From the NCBI RefSeq assembly GCF_001544535.1, contig NZ_FCON02000005.1, positions 1 through 64,000 of the forward strand: 64,000 bases of DNA, in the 5' to 3' direction. Position 1 is the stretch's first letter; each line of letters starts with the position of its first letter. The notes below the pieces were generated by a model. The model did not search any database and had not been told where the DNA came from. It was given only the letters and a program-made list of their open reading frames with translations. The translations under genes were made by a program, and so were the position numbers. This DNA is from Caballeronia choica (GTDB taxonomy: Bacteria > Pseudomonadota > Gammaproteobacteria > Burkholderiales > Burkholderiaceae). Below are positions 17,242-26,256 of the stretch, in pieces.

Positions 17242-18519
17242 TCAGCGGGCTTCGTAGGCAACGTGGCCCGACACGATCGTCGCGCGCACGCGGGCTGGCA
17301 ACTCGTAGCCGAGGAACGGCGAGTTGCGTCCCTGGCTCTTGAGCTTCCTCGGGTCGACGAGCCATTCGGCGCGCGGATCGAAGATGCAGAGATCGGCGAT
17401 CGAGCCCGCGACGAGCCGCCCGGCGGGCAGTTTCAGCACGTCGGCGGGCGCGGACGTGATGCGCGAAAGCGCTTTCGCAAGCGGCACGTTTGCGTCGCGC
17501 GCCCACTTCACCGTCAGCGAGAGCAGCAGTTCGAGGCCGGTGGAACCCGGCGTCGCTTCGGCGAACGGCAGAAGCTTTTCGTCCTCGTCGAGCGGGGTGT
17601 GGTCGGAACAGATCGCGTCGATGGTGCCATCGGCGAGGCCCCCGCGAATCGCTTCGCGATCGCGCTGCGAGCGCAGCGGCGGGTCGAGCCGATATTGCGA
17701 ATCGAAGTAGCCGATATCGACGTCGGTCAGGTGCACGTGATTGGCCGTGACGTCGCACGTCACCGGCAGCCCTTCGGCTTTCGCGGCGCGCACGAGTGCG
17801 ACCCCCGCCCCCGACGACAAATGCGACAGGTGAACCCGCGCGCCCGTGACGCGCATCAGTTCGAAGATCGTATGCAACGCGATCGTTTCCGCCGTCACCG
17901 GCACGCCCGACAGCCCGAGCCGCGACGCCACCGCGCCGCTCGCCGCGACGCCGCCACTCGCCATATACGCGTCTTGCGGACGCAGCCACACGGTGTAACC
18001 GTAAGTGGTCGCGTATTGCAGCGCGCGCAGCAAGGTGCGGGTATCGATGATCGGCGAATCGGCCTGCGAAAAGCCGATGCAGCCGGCCTCCGTCAACTCG
18101 ACCATTTCAGTGATCGCGACGCCCTTGAGCCCGACCGTCAGCGCGCCGAGCGGATACACATGCGCCTGATGCAGCTTCTGCGCGCGAAACTTGAGCATCT
18201 CGACAAGGCCGGGTTCGTCGAGCACCGGATCGGTGTCGGGCGGACACACGAGGCTCGTCACGCCGCCCGCGATCGCTGCGGCCATTTCGGATTCGAGCGT
18301 CGCCTTGTGCTCGAAGCCCGGCTCGCGCAGCCGCGCGGAGAGATCGACGAGGCCGGGGGCGATCGACAGCCCTTTCGCGTCGATGGTCTTCGCCGCGTTG
18401 AAGTCGGCGGGCGCGTCGCCAATGGCGACGATGCGCCCCGCCGCGATGAACACATCCGCTTGGCGCTCGGTGCCGGCGGAAGGATCGATGAGGGTGCCGC
18501 CCTGAATCTGGATCTTCAT
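17242..18519 (-). CDS. pyrX: Inactive dihydroorotase homologue (PyrX type)
   Basis: A 425-residue dihydroorotase-family protein. In active enzymes the N-terminal metal motif is D-x-H-x-H-L-R-E-P-G. Here residues 59-68 read DLSARLREPG, with Ser61 and Arg63 in place of the two zinc-binding His. Later signature positions are also divergent (CPPDTDPVLDEP instead of the usual MPNTxPxxD). Known Pseudomonas PyrC-prime/PyrX proteins lack the same His residues and serve as structural partners of aspartate transcarbamoylase. The adjacent pyrB, 19 bases upstream, has the long N-terminal extension of that ATCase class. A catalytic dihydroorotase should exist elsewhere in the genome. Confidence 0.88.
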   Translation of the reverse strand: MKIQIQGGTLIDPSAGTERQADVFIAAGRIVAIGDAPADFNAAKTIDAKGLSIAPGLVDLSARLREPGFEHKATLESEMAAAIAGGVTSLVCPPDTDPVLDEPGLVEMLKFRAQKLHQAHVYPLGALTVGLKGVAITEMVELTEAGCIGFSQADSPIIDTRTLLRALQYATTYGYTVWLRPQDAYMASGGVAASGAVASRLGLSGVPVTAETIALHTIFELMRVTGARVHLSHLSSGAGVALVRAAKAEGLPVTCDVTANHVHLTDVDIGYFDSQYRLDPPLRSQRDREAIRGGLADGTIDAICSDHTPLDEDEKLLPFAEATPGSTGLELLLSLTVKWARDANVPLAKALSRITSAPADVLKLPAGRLVAGSIADLCIFDPRAEWLVDPRKLKSQGRNSPFLGYELPARVRATIVSGHVAYEAR

Positions 18520-18538
18520 GGTGTCTTCTTTAATCGCT

Positions 18539-19582
18539 TTAGTCGCTATTGCCTGCCACGATACCCATCACCGCCATGCGCACCGCGATGCCGAATGTCA
18601 CCTGATTCAGGATCACGGACTGCGGTCCATCGGCCACTTGCGAATCGATTTCGACGCCTCGGTTCATCGGCCCCGGATGCATCACGATGGCATCGGGCGC
18701 GGCGAGCGCAAGCCGCTCTGGCGTGAGGCCCCAGCTCTTGAAATACTCCTGCGCGGAAGGCAAGAGCGCGCCGCTCATGCGTTCGTTCTGCAGCCGCAGC
18801 ATGATGATCACGTCGACGCCCTTCAGGCCTTCGTCGAGGTTGTGATAGACGTGCACGCCCATCTGTTCGAGGTTGCCCGGCAAGAGCGTGCGCGGCCCGA
18901 TCGCGCGCACTTCGGGCACGCCGAGCGTGGTAAGCGCGTGAATGTCCGAGCGCGCCACCCGCGAATGCAGGATGTCGCCGACGATCGCCACGCGCAGCTT
19001 CGTGAAGTCGCGCTTGTAATGGCGGATCGTGTACATGTCGAGCAGGCCCTGCGTCGGGTGCGCGTGACGGCCGTCGCCCGCGTTGATCACGTGCACGTGC
19101 GGCGCGCAATGCTCGGCGATCAGATACGGCGCCCCGCTCGACGCGTGGCGCACGACGAACATGTCCGCGTGCATCGCGGAGAGGTTGTTGATCGTGTCGA
19201 GCAGCGACTCGCCCTTGCTCGTCGACGATGCGTTGATGTTCAGGTTCAGCACGTCCGCCGACAGCCGCTTGGCGGCGATTTCGAAAGTCGTGCGCGTACG
19301 CGTCGAGTTCTCGAAGAAGAGGTTGAACACCGACTTGCCGCGCAACAGCGGCACCTTCTTCACTTCGCGGTCGGTGACGCTCACGAACTGCTCGGCGGTA
19401 TCGAGGATATGCGTGACGATCGAACGCGGCAGGCCTTCGATCGTCAGCAGGTGCTTCAACTCACCGTTCTTCGTGAGCTGCGGATTGCCTTTGAGAAAGC
19501 CGTACCTGAACTTGTCGGATGCGCGCGCGGATTCGTTGTCCGGCGTGCTGCCTTCGGCAGAACCCTGAGTGGCGGTGTTCAT
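18539..19582 (-). CDS. pyrB: Aspartate carbamoyltransferase catalytic subunit
   Basis: A 347-residue ATCase that joins carbamoyl phosphate and L-aspartate in pyrimidine synthesis. The carbamoyl-phosphate loop is [13 protein letters not shown], the second-site loop carries [21 protein letters not shown] follows, and the aspartate loop is [10 protein letters not shown]. About 40 residues precede the usual catalytic chain start, the N-terminal extension of class A ATCases that assemble as dodecamers with a dihydroorotase-like chain. pyrX follows and pyrR precedes it on the same strand, consistent with one pyrimidine operon. Confidence 0.95.
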   Translation of the reverse strand: MNTATQGSAEGSTPDNESARASDKFRYGFLKGNPQLTKNGELKHLLTIEGLPRSIVTHILDTAEQFVSVTDREVKKVPLLRGKSVFNLFFENSTRTRTTFEIAAKRLSADVLNLNINASSTSKGESLLDTINNLSAMHADMFVVRHASSGAPYLIAEHCAPHVHVINAGDGRHAHPTQGLLDMYTIRHYKRDFTKLRVAIVGDILHSRVARSDIHALTTLGVPEVRAIGPRTLLPGNLEQMGVHVYHNLDEGLKGVDVIIMLRLQNERMSGALLPSAQEYFKSWGLTPERLALAAPDAIVMHPGPMNRGVEIDSQVADGPQSVILNQVTFGIAVRMAVMGIVAGNSD

Positions 19583-19628
19583 TTCGATCCTGGGGATTGC
19601 GTTCGATGATGATGCAGCCGCGCGGCCT

Positions 19629-20144
19629 TCAGCCTGCGCGCGCTTCGGTCGTGAAGGTGAACGTGCCGTCGTCCTGCCTGGCGAGCACGAGGTCCTGATC
19701 GGCGGCGACCTCGACCATGCCGCCGGTGAAGCGCGCCGCCATCGGCAGCTCGCGTCCGCCGCGATCGGCGAGGACGGCGAGCGCGACCGATGCCGGGCGG
19801 CCGTAGTCGTACAACTCGTTCACCGCCGCGCGCACGGTGCGCCCGGTGGACAGCACGTCGTCGATCAGCACGATCCTGCGGTTGTCGACTTCGAACGGCA
19901 GCGATGTCGGGCTGGCCTGGCTGTGCAGGCCCTTCTTCGCGTAGTCGTCGCGATGCAGCGACACGTTCACGACGCCGAATTCCTTCACGTCCAGGTCTTT
20001 CGCCAGACGCTCGGCCAGCCACGCGCCGCCGCTGTAGATGCCCGCGAGCACGGCGCCATCGGCTTCTCTGAGCGACTCGCCATACGCTGCGCGAATCTGG
20101 TCGAGCAGCACGCGATAGAGCGCTTCGGCGTCAATGGAACTCAT
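19629..20144 (-). CDS. pyrR: PyrR regulator / uracil phosphoribosyltransferase
   Basis: A 171-residue phosphoribosyltransferase-fold protein. The PRPP-binding motif is [13 protein letters not shown] (91-103), preceded by [15 protein letters not shown] and [10 protein letters not shown]. PyrR controls pyr genes or makes UMP from uracil; in beta-proteobacteria the regulatory mechanism is less clear than the attenuation described in Bacillus. I saw no clear PyrR-type anti-antiterminator between pyrR and pyrB. The start overlaps the end of ruvX by 14 bases. Confidence 0.9.
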   Translation of the reverse strand: MSSIDAEALYRVLLDQIRAAYGESLREADGAVLAGIYSGGAWLAERLAKDLDVKEFGVVNVSLHRDDYAKKGLHSQASPTSLPFEVDNRRIVLIDDVLSTGRTVRAAVNELYDYGRPASVALAVLADRGGRELPMAARFTGGMVEVAADQDLVLARQDDGTFTFTTEARAG

Positions 20145-20577
20145 GATCGTCGGACAGTCCGTCTAGGAATTGTTGAAGGATGACGCGGGCGGCTTCGGCG
20201 TCGATTTCGTCGTAGCGGCCGCGCGCGTTGGTGCGCGCGCCGCTCGCCTTCAGTTCGGCTTTCGCATCGACCGATGAATAGCGCTCGTCGACCCAGCTCA
20301 CCGGCACATTGAAGCGTCCGTTGACCTGATTGCCGAAGCGCGTCGCCTGCTGCGTCATTTCGTGCGGCGTGCCGTCGGGATGGAGCGGCAGGCCGACCAC
20401 CACCGCGTTCGGCTGCCACTCGTCGATCAGCTTGCCGACCGTTTCGAAGCGATATTCGCGATTGCGGTTTTCAAGCACGAGGAGCGCGCGCGCCTGCCGG
20501 GTCAGCGTGTTGCCGACGGCGACGCCGATGCGCTTCTCGCCATAATCGAATGCCAGCAGCGTCGCTGCCCGGGTCAT
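20131..20577 (-). CDS. ruvX: Holliday junction resolvase-like RuvX/YqgF
   Basis: A 148-residue RNase H-fold protein beginning [18 protein letters not shown] with the first catalytic Asp, then [14 protein letters not shown] with the GLP motif, WVDERYSS with the catalytic Glu, and [15 protein letters not shown] near the end. The family acts in 16S rRNA 5'-end processing and is also named as a putative junction resolvase. It sits 10 bases downstream of yqgE and overlaps pyrR, the conserved yqgE-yqgF-pyrR order of beta-proteobacteria. Confidence 0.92.
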   Translation of the reverse strand: MTRAATLLAFDYGEKRIGVAVGNTLTRQARALLVLENRNREYRFETVGKLIDEWQPNAVVVGLPLHPDGTPHEMTQQATRFGNQVNGRFNVPVSWVDERYSSVDAKAELKASGARTNARGRYDEIDAEAARVILQQFLDGLSDDHEFH

Positions 20578-20587
20578 TCGCCGCCCC

Positions 20588-21166
20588 TCATGCGTGCCCC
20601 GCCTCGCCGGAGAGCATCGAGCGCGAGACCCCGAGCAGCGAAAGCGCCGCTTCGAGGCGTTCTTCGGCGGGCACGTCGAAGATGATGCGCGGATCGGCTT
20701 CGACGGTGAGCCAGCCGTTCTTCGAGATTTCCTCTTCTAGCTGGCCTGCGCCCCAGCCCGAATGGCCGAGCGTGAGCAGGAAGCGCTCGGGCCCCTTGCC
20801 GCTCGCGACCGCTTCGAGCACGTCCTTCGAGGTGGTCATCGCGAGGCCGCCCGGCACGTTCATCGACGACGTGTACGGCTCGCCGTCGCCCGCTTCGTGC
20901 AGGACAAAACCGCGTTCGGTCTGCACCGGACCGCCGAAATAGACGGGCAGATGCACGAGCGGCTCGATCTCGAGTTTCAGGTCGATGCGATTGAAAAGCG
21001 ATTGGAGGTCGATGTCGGTCGGCCTGTTGATGACAAGGCCGAGCGCGCCGCGCTCGCTGTGATCGCAAAGGTAGACTACAGTCCCCGAGAACGTCGGATC
21101 GGCCATGTTGGGCATGGCGATCAGGAACTGATTCGTCAAATTGATGCGATCGGAAGTCTTGGACAT
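20588..21166 (-). CDS. yqgE: YqgE/AlgH family protein
   Basis: A 192-residue YqgE/AlgH (DUF179) protein: [41 protein letters not shown] at the N-end, with [17 protein letters not shown] and [15 protein letters not shown] further on, are the family signatures. The molecular function is not established; AlgH was first named for an alginate role in Pseudomonas. I chose the ATG at 21166 because the conserved N-end begins there. It is divergent from the photolyase gene 30 bases away and leads the operon through plsC. Confidence 0.9.
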   Translation of the reverse strand: MSKTSDRINLTNQFLIAMPNMADPTFSGTVVYLCDHSERGALGLVINRPTDIDLQSLFNRIDLKLEIEPLVHLPVYFGGPVQTERGFVLHEAGDGEPYTSSMNVPGGLAMTTSKDVLEAVASGKGPERFLLTLGHSGWGAGQLEEEISKNGWLTVEADPRIIFDVPAEERLEAALSLLGVSRSMLSGEAGHA

Positions 21167-21196
21167 AATTCGGGATTTTACCAAAGGCGCTGCTTG

Positions 21197-22666
21197 ATGG
21201 CCGACTTTGATCTGGGGCTGGTGTGGTTTCGGCGAGACCTGCGCGTGGCAGACCATGCTGCACTCTATCACGCGCTCACACGCTGCCGCCGGGTCCTGTG
21301 CGCGTTCATTTTCGACCGTGAAATCCTCGCGCCGTTGCCGAAAAATGATCGTCGCGTGCCGTTTATTCACGCGAGCGTCGTCGAACTCGACCAGGCCTTG
21401 TGCGACGCGGGCGGCAAGCTGATCGTGCGCCATGGCGTGCCGCTTCGGGAAATTCCGGCGCTCGCCCGGGAATGCGGCGTCCAGGCGGTGTTCGCCAACC
21501 GCGATTACGAGCCGTCGGCGAAAGCGCGCGACGACGCCATCTCGGCCAAGCTGGCGAGCGCGGGCGTCGCGTTTTTTTCCTTCAAGGACCAAGCCGTTTT
21601 CGATCACGACGATGTGCTAACCGGCGCCGGCAAGCCGTACACCGTATTTACTCCGTACAAACGCAACTGGCTCGCGTCGCTCACGCCTGAAGCGCTTGAA
21701 CCGTATGCGTCGGAGGATCGTCTTTCCGCGCTGGCAAAACCGCCGTCGAACGTGAAGCGTGCGATTCCCGCGCTCGGCGAACTGGGCTTCAGCGCCGACC
21801 ACGCGCCTGCGCTGCCGGCCGGTACGAGCGGCGCGTTGCGGCTTTTCGACGACTTCCGCGACCGCATGCCCAACTATCACCGCACGCGCGATTTTCCCGC
21901 AGTCAAAGGCCCGAGCTACCTGAGCGTGCATTTGCGACACGGCACGATCTCGATACGCGCCCTCGCCCGCACCGCTCACGATGCCCAGCGCCACGGCGAC
22001 CACGGCGCCGAAACATGGCTGTCGGAACTCATCTGGCGCGACTTCTACTTTTCTGTGCTGCACCATTTCCCGTACGTCGGCGTGCCGGGCGACCATCGCG
22101 CGTTCAGGCCGGAATACGATCGCATCAAATGGGAAACCGGCGACGCCGCCGAGGCGAGCTTCGCCGCGTGGTGCGCGGGGCACACGGGCTACCCGCTCGT
22201 CGACGCCGCGATGCGCCAGATCAACCAGTCGGGCTATATGCACAACCGCTTGCGGATGGTCGTGGCGAGCTTCCTGACCAAGGATCTCGGCATCGACTGG
22301 CGGCGCGGCGAAGCGTATTTCGAGGCGCTGTTGAACGATTTCGAGCTGTCGTCGAACAATGGCGGGTGGCAGTGGGCGGCGTCGAGCGGCTGCGATGCGC
22401 AGCCGTACTTCCGCATCTTCAATCCGGTGACGCAGTCGGAGAAATTCGATGCCAGCGGCAAGTTCATCCGCCACTATGTGCCGGAGCTGGCGGCGTTGTC
22501 GGAGAAGGATATTCACGCGCCGTGGCGCGCGAAGCCTGACGCGCTGAAGGCCGCGAAAATCGCGCTCGGCGCCGATTACCCGCTGCCGTTGGTCGATCAC
22601 GAAGTCGCTCGCAAGCTCACGCTGGCGCGCTATGATGTGGTGAAACAGGCGTCCGAAGCGAACTAG
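21197..22666 (+). CDS. phrB: Deoxyribodipyrimidine photolyase
   Basis: A 489-residue cryptochrome/photolyase family enzyme. It starts GLVWFRRDLRVADHAAL (antenna-domain Rossmann fold). The C-terminal FAD domain has TWLSELIWRDFYFSVL, GYPLVDAAMRQI, SGYMHNRLRMVVASFL, NNGGWQWAASSGCDAQPYFRIFNP, all diagnostic for class I CPD photolyases. It repairs UV cyclobutane dimers with light energy. The ATG at 21197 matches the usual N-end; a longer upstream open frame only mirrors yqgE. It ends overlapping the convergent next gene by 4 bases. Confidence 0.95.
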   Translation: MADFDLGLVWFRRDLRVADHAALYHALTRCRRVLCAFIFDREILAPLPKNDRRVPFIHASVVELDQALCDAGGKLIVRHGVPLREIPALARECGVQAVFANRDYEPSAKARDDAISAKLASAGVAFFSFKDQAVFDHDDVLTGAGKPYTVFTPYKRNWLASLTPEALEPYASEDRLSALAKPPSNVKRAIPALGELGFSADHAPALPAGTSGALRLFDDFRDRMPNYHRTRDFPAVKGPSYLSVHLRHGTISIRALARTAHDAQRHGDHGAETWLSELIWRDFYFSVLHHFPYVGVPGDHRAFRPEYDRIKWETGDAAEASFAAWCAGHTGYPLVDAAMRQINQSGYMHNRLRMVVASFLTKDLGIDWRRGEAYFEALLNDFELSSNNGGWQWAASSGCDAQPYFRIFNPVTQSEKFDASGKFIRHYVPELAALSEKDIHAPWRAKPDALKAAKIALGADYPLPLVDHEVARKLTLARYDVVKQASEAN

Positions 22667-24027
22667 CGCGCAACCGGCGTCTGCCGCTCGATCATCGCGA
22701 TCAGCGAAAGCACCGACCCGCGCCCCTCCGCCGGCGCAATGCCCGCCGCCGCCTGATGCAGCATCGAGCGCAGCGTTTCGGCCGCGCGTTCGGGAATCGC
22801 GGCGTCGAGCGTATGCGTCTGGAACTCATACGCGATGCGCCGCCACGCGAGCCCGAGCGTATCCGCAAGCAGCGCGACGTGCCCCAGTCCCAGCGAACAA
22901 GCCGCCGCGCCCAACCGGTAAGACGCATCGGCGGCGTGCAGCGCTGCGTCCGTGTCGATGCTCTCCGATTCGCGCGCCGCGCCGCCCCGCTCGACAAGAC
23001 CGTCGATCGACGCTTCCGCGCTCTGCAGGAAATCCTCGTAGGCGGCCGCGTTCACGCGCAGCACGCCGAGATCGCGCGTGACGGCATCGCGCGTGGCCGC
23101 TTCGCCCGCTTGCGCCGCGCCCTGCTCCCAAACCGTCTCCGATGCCTGCGTCGCGGCCACGTGCCACGCGACCGTCAGGCCGTAGTCGCGCAGCACATCG
23201 ACGTGGGCGGTGTCCTCGGGCGCCGCGCCGAACAGCGCGAAATCGCGCCACAGCAGCGCGAGCGTCGCGCGCACGAGCGACTTCGGCGCATACGACGATG
23301 CATGCGCCTGATCGGCCAGCACCAGGTTGAAGCGGGCGTAGAGACGGCGAGCGTCGGCGGCCGGCGCATCGGACGGCGTACTGTGCGCGCGCTCCCGCAA
23401 TGCGCGCACGGCCGCCACCGCGAGACGCCAGAAATCGTAGGGATCGGGCCCGACGAGATCGGCAAGACACGCGTCGAGGCGCGAGAACGCGTCGTCGCCA
23501 TTGTTCGACGGCGCGCGCAGCACCCCGAGCAGCGCCTCTTCGTAATGCGCCCGCACTCGCGCGAGACGTTCGGGCGCGATCGCGCGCAGCGTCGCGGGCG
23601 GGATCGCGCGGCCGGCGAGCGCGAGGTCATCGAAGGAAACCGGGGTGACGCGTGTGTGCGCGGCGAGCAGCGCATGCAGCGCGCGATAGTGGTCGAACAG
23701 GACCGTCGAGCACGCGAGCTCGCGCAGATTGCGCCGCTCGACCGCCGTGCCGAAGACCCGCAGCGTATCGGCGATGCGCGCGTGGTTCGCGTCGGTTTCC
23801 TCGCCGAGCGGCGCGACCAGCGCCAGCGTTTCCGCGAACCGCTGTGCCGGCAGCCAGCCCGCCGAATGCAGCCCGTTGATCGCGCGCTTGAATGCGGCGG
23901 CCGAGTCGCCCTGCCGCTGGAACGCGTGCAACGCGTCGGCGAGCGCCATTTCCGCGATACGCACCGAACCGCCGCGGGGGTTGGGCAAGGCTTCGAACGA
24001 ATTAGGCAGGTCGGATCGAGTTGTCAT
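22663..24027 (-). CDS. Uncharacterised helical protein, ChpA/PilL N-terminus-like
   Basis: A 454-residue, Ala- and Arg-rich, almost wholly helical protein with no signal peptide or membrane span. It carries stretches such as YDFWRLAVAAVRALRE and ARRLYARFNLVLADQ that recall the poorly conserved N-terminal scaffold segments of ChpA/PilL-type chemotaxis histidine kinases, including Hpt-like bundles. No phosphotransfer His motif (xHxxKG), kinase or receiver domain is present. It could be a free-standing scaffold or a conserved Burkholderia protein of unknown role. Continuous length and strong third-position GC support a real gene. It is convergent with phrB, overlapping by 4 bases. Confidence 0.6.
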   Translation of the reverse strand: MTTRSDLPNSFEALPNPRGGSVRIAEMALADALHAFQRQGDSAAAFKRAINGLHSAGWLPAQRFAETLALVAPLGEETDANHARIADTLRVFGTAVERRNLRELACSTVLFDHYRALHALLAAHTRVTPVSFDDLALAGRAIPPATLRAIAPERLARVRAHYEEALLGVLRAPSNNGDDAFSRLDACLADLVGPDPYDFWRLAVAAVRALRERAHSTPSDAPAADARRLYARFNLVLADQAHASSYAPKSLVRATLALLWRDFALFGAAPEDTAHVDVLRDYGLTVAWHVAATQASETVWEQGAAQAGEAATRDAVTRDLGVLRVNAAAYEDFLQSAEASIDGLVERGGAARESESIDTDAALHAADASYRLGAAACSLGLGHVALLADTLGLAWRRIAYEFQTHTLDAAIPERAAETLRSMLHQAAAGIAPAEGRGSVLSLIAMIERQTPVAR

Positions 24028-24092
24028 GGAAGCGCTCAGTAGCCGGTTCGCGGCCGAGTGACAGCGCGCGGGTTGAACTGCTTGACATCCTC

Positions 24093-24110
24093 CTCGTCCT
24101 AAAGGACGAG
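24093..24110. repeat. Subterminal hairpin, tnpB-side IS end
   Basis: CTCGTCC and GGACGAG form a 7-bp stem around a TAAA loop, immediately inside CTTGACATCCTC. It is the type of imperfect palindrome bound by TnpA at IS605-family ends. On the tnpB strand it lies just beyond the gene's stop, where the guide (omega) RNA of TnpB is normally encoded. Confidence 0.6.
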
Positions 24111-24115
24111 CATTC

Positions 24116-25342
24116 CTACGGCGCCCAAGCTAGAACAGCCTGGGTCGCTTCAGTGGGTTCCTGCCACGACGCCCTTACATCAGGCGAAGATTCTGCACAG
24201 GCTAAGGAGCGCTGTCCGCGCTCTAAAATATTGATTGCACCGACGACATCGGCGTGATTCTCATATCCGCACGACACACACGCGAACCGGGCTTGAGTCT
24301 TCCGGTTCTCCTTCGCCACGTGTGCGCAGCACGGGCACGTGCGGCTCGTGTTGTGCGCCGATACCGCGAGCAGCATGCCCCCGGACCAAGCCGTCTTGTA
24401 CTCAAGTTGGCGCCGGAATTCGCGCCAGCCTTGGTCGAGAATAGACTTATTGAGCCCTGCCTTCGCCCGCACGTTCTTGCCCGGCGCCTCCATGGTGCCG
24501 GTTGCCGACTTGCTCATGTTGAGCACCTGCAGTTGTTCGACGACTACCATCGCGTGGTTTTTGCTGATCGTGGTCGTGGATTTATGCAAGAAATCCTTGC
24601 GGGCGTTGGCGATGTCCGAGTGAATGCGCTGGACGCGGGCTTTCGCCTTCTTCCAGTTATTGCTGAATTTGGTCTTGCGCGACATGCGTCGCTGGTACTT
24701 GGCGAGTCGCTTCTCGTGCTTCTTGAAGCTGTTGACCGCTGCGACGTGCGAGCCGTCGCTCAACGTTGCGAAACGCGAGATGCCGACGTCGATGCCAATC
24801 GCGCTGATTGCGGTCGGCAAAGGCATTTCGACTTCGCGCTTGGTCTGGATGCTCGCAAACCACTTCCCACTTGACTGACTGACGGTGACGTTACGCACCT
24901 CGCCCAGCACGTTGCGGCTGTTGCGATAGCGGATGTAGCCGAGCTTCGGCAGAAACAGACGGCTGTTGTCCTGCTCTAGCTTGATCTGTTTCGGGTCCGG
25001 GAAGCGGAAACTATCGCCGCCCCCCTTGCGCTTGAAGCGCGGAAAGTCCGCGCGCTTGGCGAAAAAATTAGTGTAGGCCCGATCCAGATCCTTGAGCATC
25101 TGCTGCGATGGATGCACAGGCGCATCGGCGAGCCAAGGCGTCTCCGCGCTGTTGCGCCATGCTGTCAGATGCTTCGCCATTGCCACATAGCCAATGAACT
25201 TCCCGCCCGCCGCGTAATTTTCCTTCTGCAACGCCAACGCCCTGTTATAGACGAACCGGCACGCGCCCGCAAAACAACGCATCTTGCGCGCCTGCGCGCC
25301 CGTGGGCATCAGTTCGAATTTGAAGGCTTGGAGTCGTTCCAT
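24116..25342 (-). CDS. tnpB: TnpB, RNA-guided nuclease family
   Basis: A 408-residue OrfB/TnpB protein. The helix-turn-helix/WED-like N-end (LQAFKFELMPTGAQARKMRCFAGACRFVYNRAL) is followed by a RuvC-like nuclease with Asp185 (GIDVGISRFA), Glu269 (MVVVEQLQV) and Asp365 (NHADVVGAINI), and a zinc ribbon with Cys336, Cys339, Cys355 and Cys358. All catalytic residues are present, so it is probably active. TnpB proteins of studied IS605 elements are guided by an RNA from the element's right end and cut DNA at the empty donor site. The ATG at 25342 gives the family N-end. Full length. Confidence 0.93.
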   Translation of the reverse strand: MERLQAFKFELMPTGAQARKMRCFAGACRFVYNRALALQKENYAAGGKFIGYVAMAKHLTAWRNSAETPWLADAPVHPSQQMLKDLDRAYTNFFAKRADFPRFKRKGGGDSFRFPDPKQIKLEQDNSRLFLPKLGYIRYRNSRNVLGEVRNVTVSQSSGKWFASIQTKREVEMPLPTAISAIGIDVGISRFATLSDGSHVAAVNSFKKHEKRLAKYQRRMSRKTKFSNNWKKAKARVQRIHSDIANARKDFLHKSTTTISKNHAMVVVEQLQVLNMSKSATGTMEAPGKNVRAKAGLNKSILDQGWREFRRQLEYKTAWSGGMLLAVSAHNTSRTCPCCAHVAKENRKTQARFACVSCGYENHADVVGAINILERGQRSLACAESSPDVRASWQEPTEATQAVLAWAP

Positions 25343-25364
25343 AGGCGAGAGCATACTTTGGTCT

Positions 25365-25781
25365 ATGACTACAAACAACGACATTAGACGCGGCCGGCAC
25401 TGCGTCTTCCTTATGCACGTCCATTTGGTCTTTGTAACCAAGTACAGGCGCGGCGTCTTCACGAAAGAAACTCTGGACGACTTGCGCGTCGTCTTCACCA
25501 GCGTCTGTTTGGACTTCGAGGCCGAACTCGCTGAATTCGACGGCGAGGACGACCACGTACACCTGCTTGTGAATTACCCTCCCAAGGTTTCGGTGGCCGC
25601 ACTGGTGAACAGCCTGAAAGGCGTCTCGAGCCGGATGATCCGTAAGAAAAACCATTTGAACATCCGCAGCAAGCTGTGGGGCGGTGCACTCTGGTCGCCG
25701 TCCTACTTCGCTGGTAGCTGTGGCGGCGCACCAATTGCAGCTATCCGGCAGTACATTGAGCAGCAGCAGACGCCTCACTGA
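25365..25781 (+). CDS. tnpA: IS200-type Y1 transposase TnpA
   Basis: A 138-residue HUH single-strand transposase. The HUH motif is His64-Val-His66 in DDHVHLLVNYPP, the catalytic Tyr is Tyr130 in AAIRQYIEQQQ, and the N-end has CVFLMHVHLVFVTKYRRGVF, the family hallmark. The length is normal. It starts at the ATG at 25365, 23 bases from the divergent tnpB start, so promoters of the two overlap. The motifs indicate an active enzyme. Confidence 0.93.
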   Translation: MTTNNDIRRGRHCVFLMHVHLVFVTKYRRGVFTKETLDDLRVVFTSVCLDFEAELAEFDGEDDHVHLLVNYPPKVSVAALVNSLKGVSSRMIRKKNHLNIRSKLWGGALWSPSYFAGSCGGAPIAAIRQYIEQQQTPH

Positions 25782-26037
25782 GCTACCCGCGGACGGCTAC
25801 GCCGTCCAGGCCATCCCTCGGCCTTCAGGGCGGGGAAGGTTTGCCGCTCAGAATCATGGCTGAGCCCGGATCGGACAGGCCAGCCGAGGCGGCCGGGGCT
25901 CGGCCGCCGGCTCCCTCTCCAACGAGAACAGGCCCACACTCAAGCAGTAAGCCTAACGCGTCGAACGGGGTTCGACGGTTTGCGGCCGCACGCGGGGAAC
26001 GTTGCCATCATCGCAACAAAAGCGGGCCGCCAAAAAA

Positions 26038-26073
26038 CACGCGCCGCATGACGGTGAAGTCATGCGGCGCGTG
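26038..26073 (-). terminator. Rubredoxin gene terminator
   Basis: A perfect 12-bp stem (GCGCCGCATGAC at 26041-26052 with GTCATGCGGCGC at 26059-26070, loop GGTGAA) is followed on the minus strand by GTGTTTTTT. It lies 16 bases after the rubredoxin stop. Confidence 0.8.
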
Positions 26074-26085
26074 ATGGGTGCCGGC

Positions 26086-26256
26086 TCAGATCTGGACCAT
26101 CTCGAAGTCTTCCTTGCGGGCTCCGCACTCGGGACAGGTCCAGTTGATCGGAACGTCCTCCCAGCGCGTGCCGGGCGCAATGCCTTCTTCGGGCAGGCCC
26201 GCTTCCTCGTCGTAGATCCAGCCGCAGATCAGGCACATCCAGCTTCTGTATTCCAT
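26086..26256 (-). CDS. Rubredoxin
   Basis: A 56-residue single-iron electron carrier. The FeS4 ligands are Cys8, Cys11 (MCLICGWIYDEEAG) and Cys41, Cys44 (WTCPECGARKEDFE), with the usual Gly and aromatic residues between. Small cytoplasmic rubredoxins pass electrons to oxygenases or oxidoreductases; the partner is not visible here. I chose the ATG at 26256 because it gives the canonical N-end (MEYRSWMC). It is divergent from thiD, the arrangement commonly found in beta-proteobacteria. Confidence 0.95.
   Translation of the reverse strand: MEYRSWMCLICGWIYDEEAGLPEEGIAPGTRWEDVPINWTCPECGARKEDFEMVQI

Larger units (their letters stand above)
24083..25845. mobile_element. IS200/IS605-type insertion sequence
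   Basis: The element has divergent tnpB (left, minus) and tnpA (right, plus) genes separated by 22 bases. This is the arrangement of IS605-group elements, which move as single-stranded DNA through a Y1 HUH transposase and carry no terminal inverted repeats or target duplications. Imperfect palindromes flank the genes, at 24093-24110 on the tnpB side and around 25795-25842 on the tnpA side. Both genes look intact. The exact ends are estimates. It is inserted between the unknown gene at 22.7-24.0 kb and the rubredoxin gene. Confidence 0.85.

Noticed and set aside
17062-18726. 554-codon plus-strand frame over pyrX
   Set aside because: Shadow of pyrX on the other strand; very Arg-rich and without domains.
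19583-19628. PyrR-responsive attenuator between pyrR and pyrB
   Set aside because: The gap is only 46 bases and shows no terminator/antiterminator pair.
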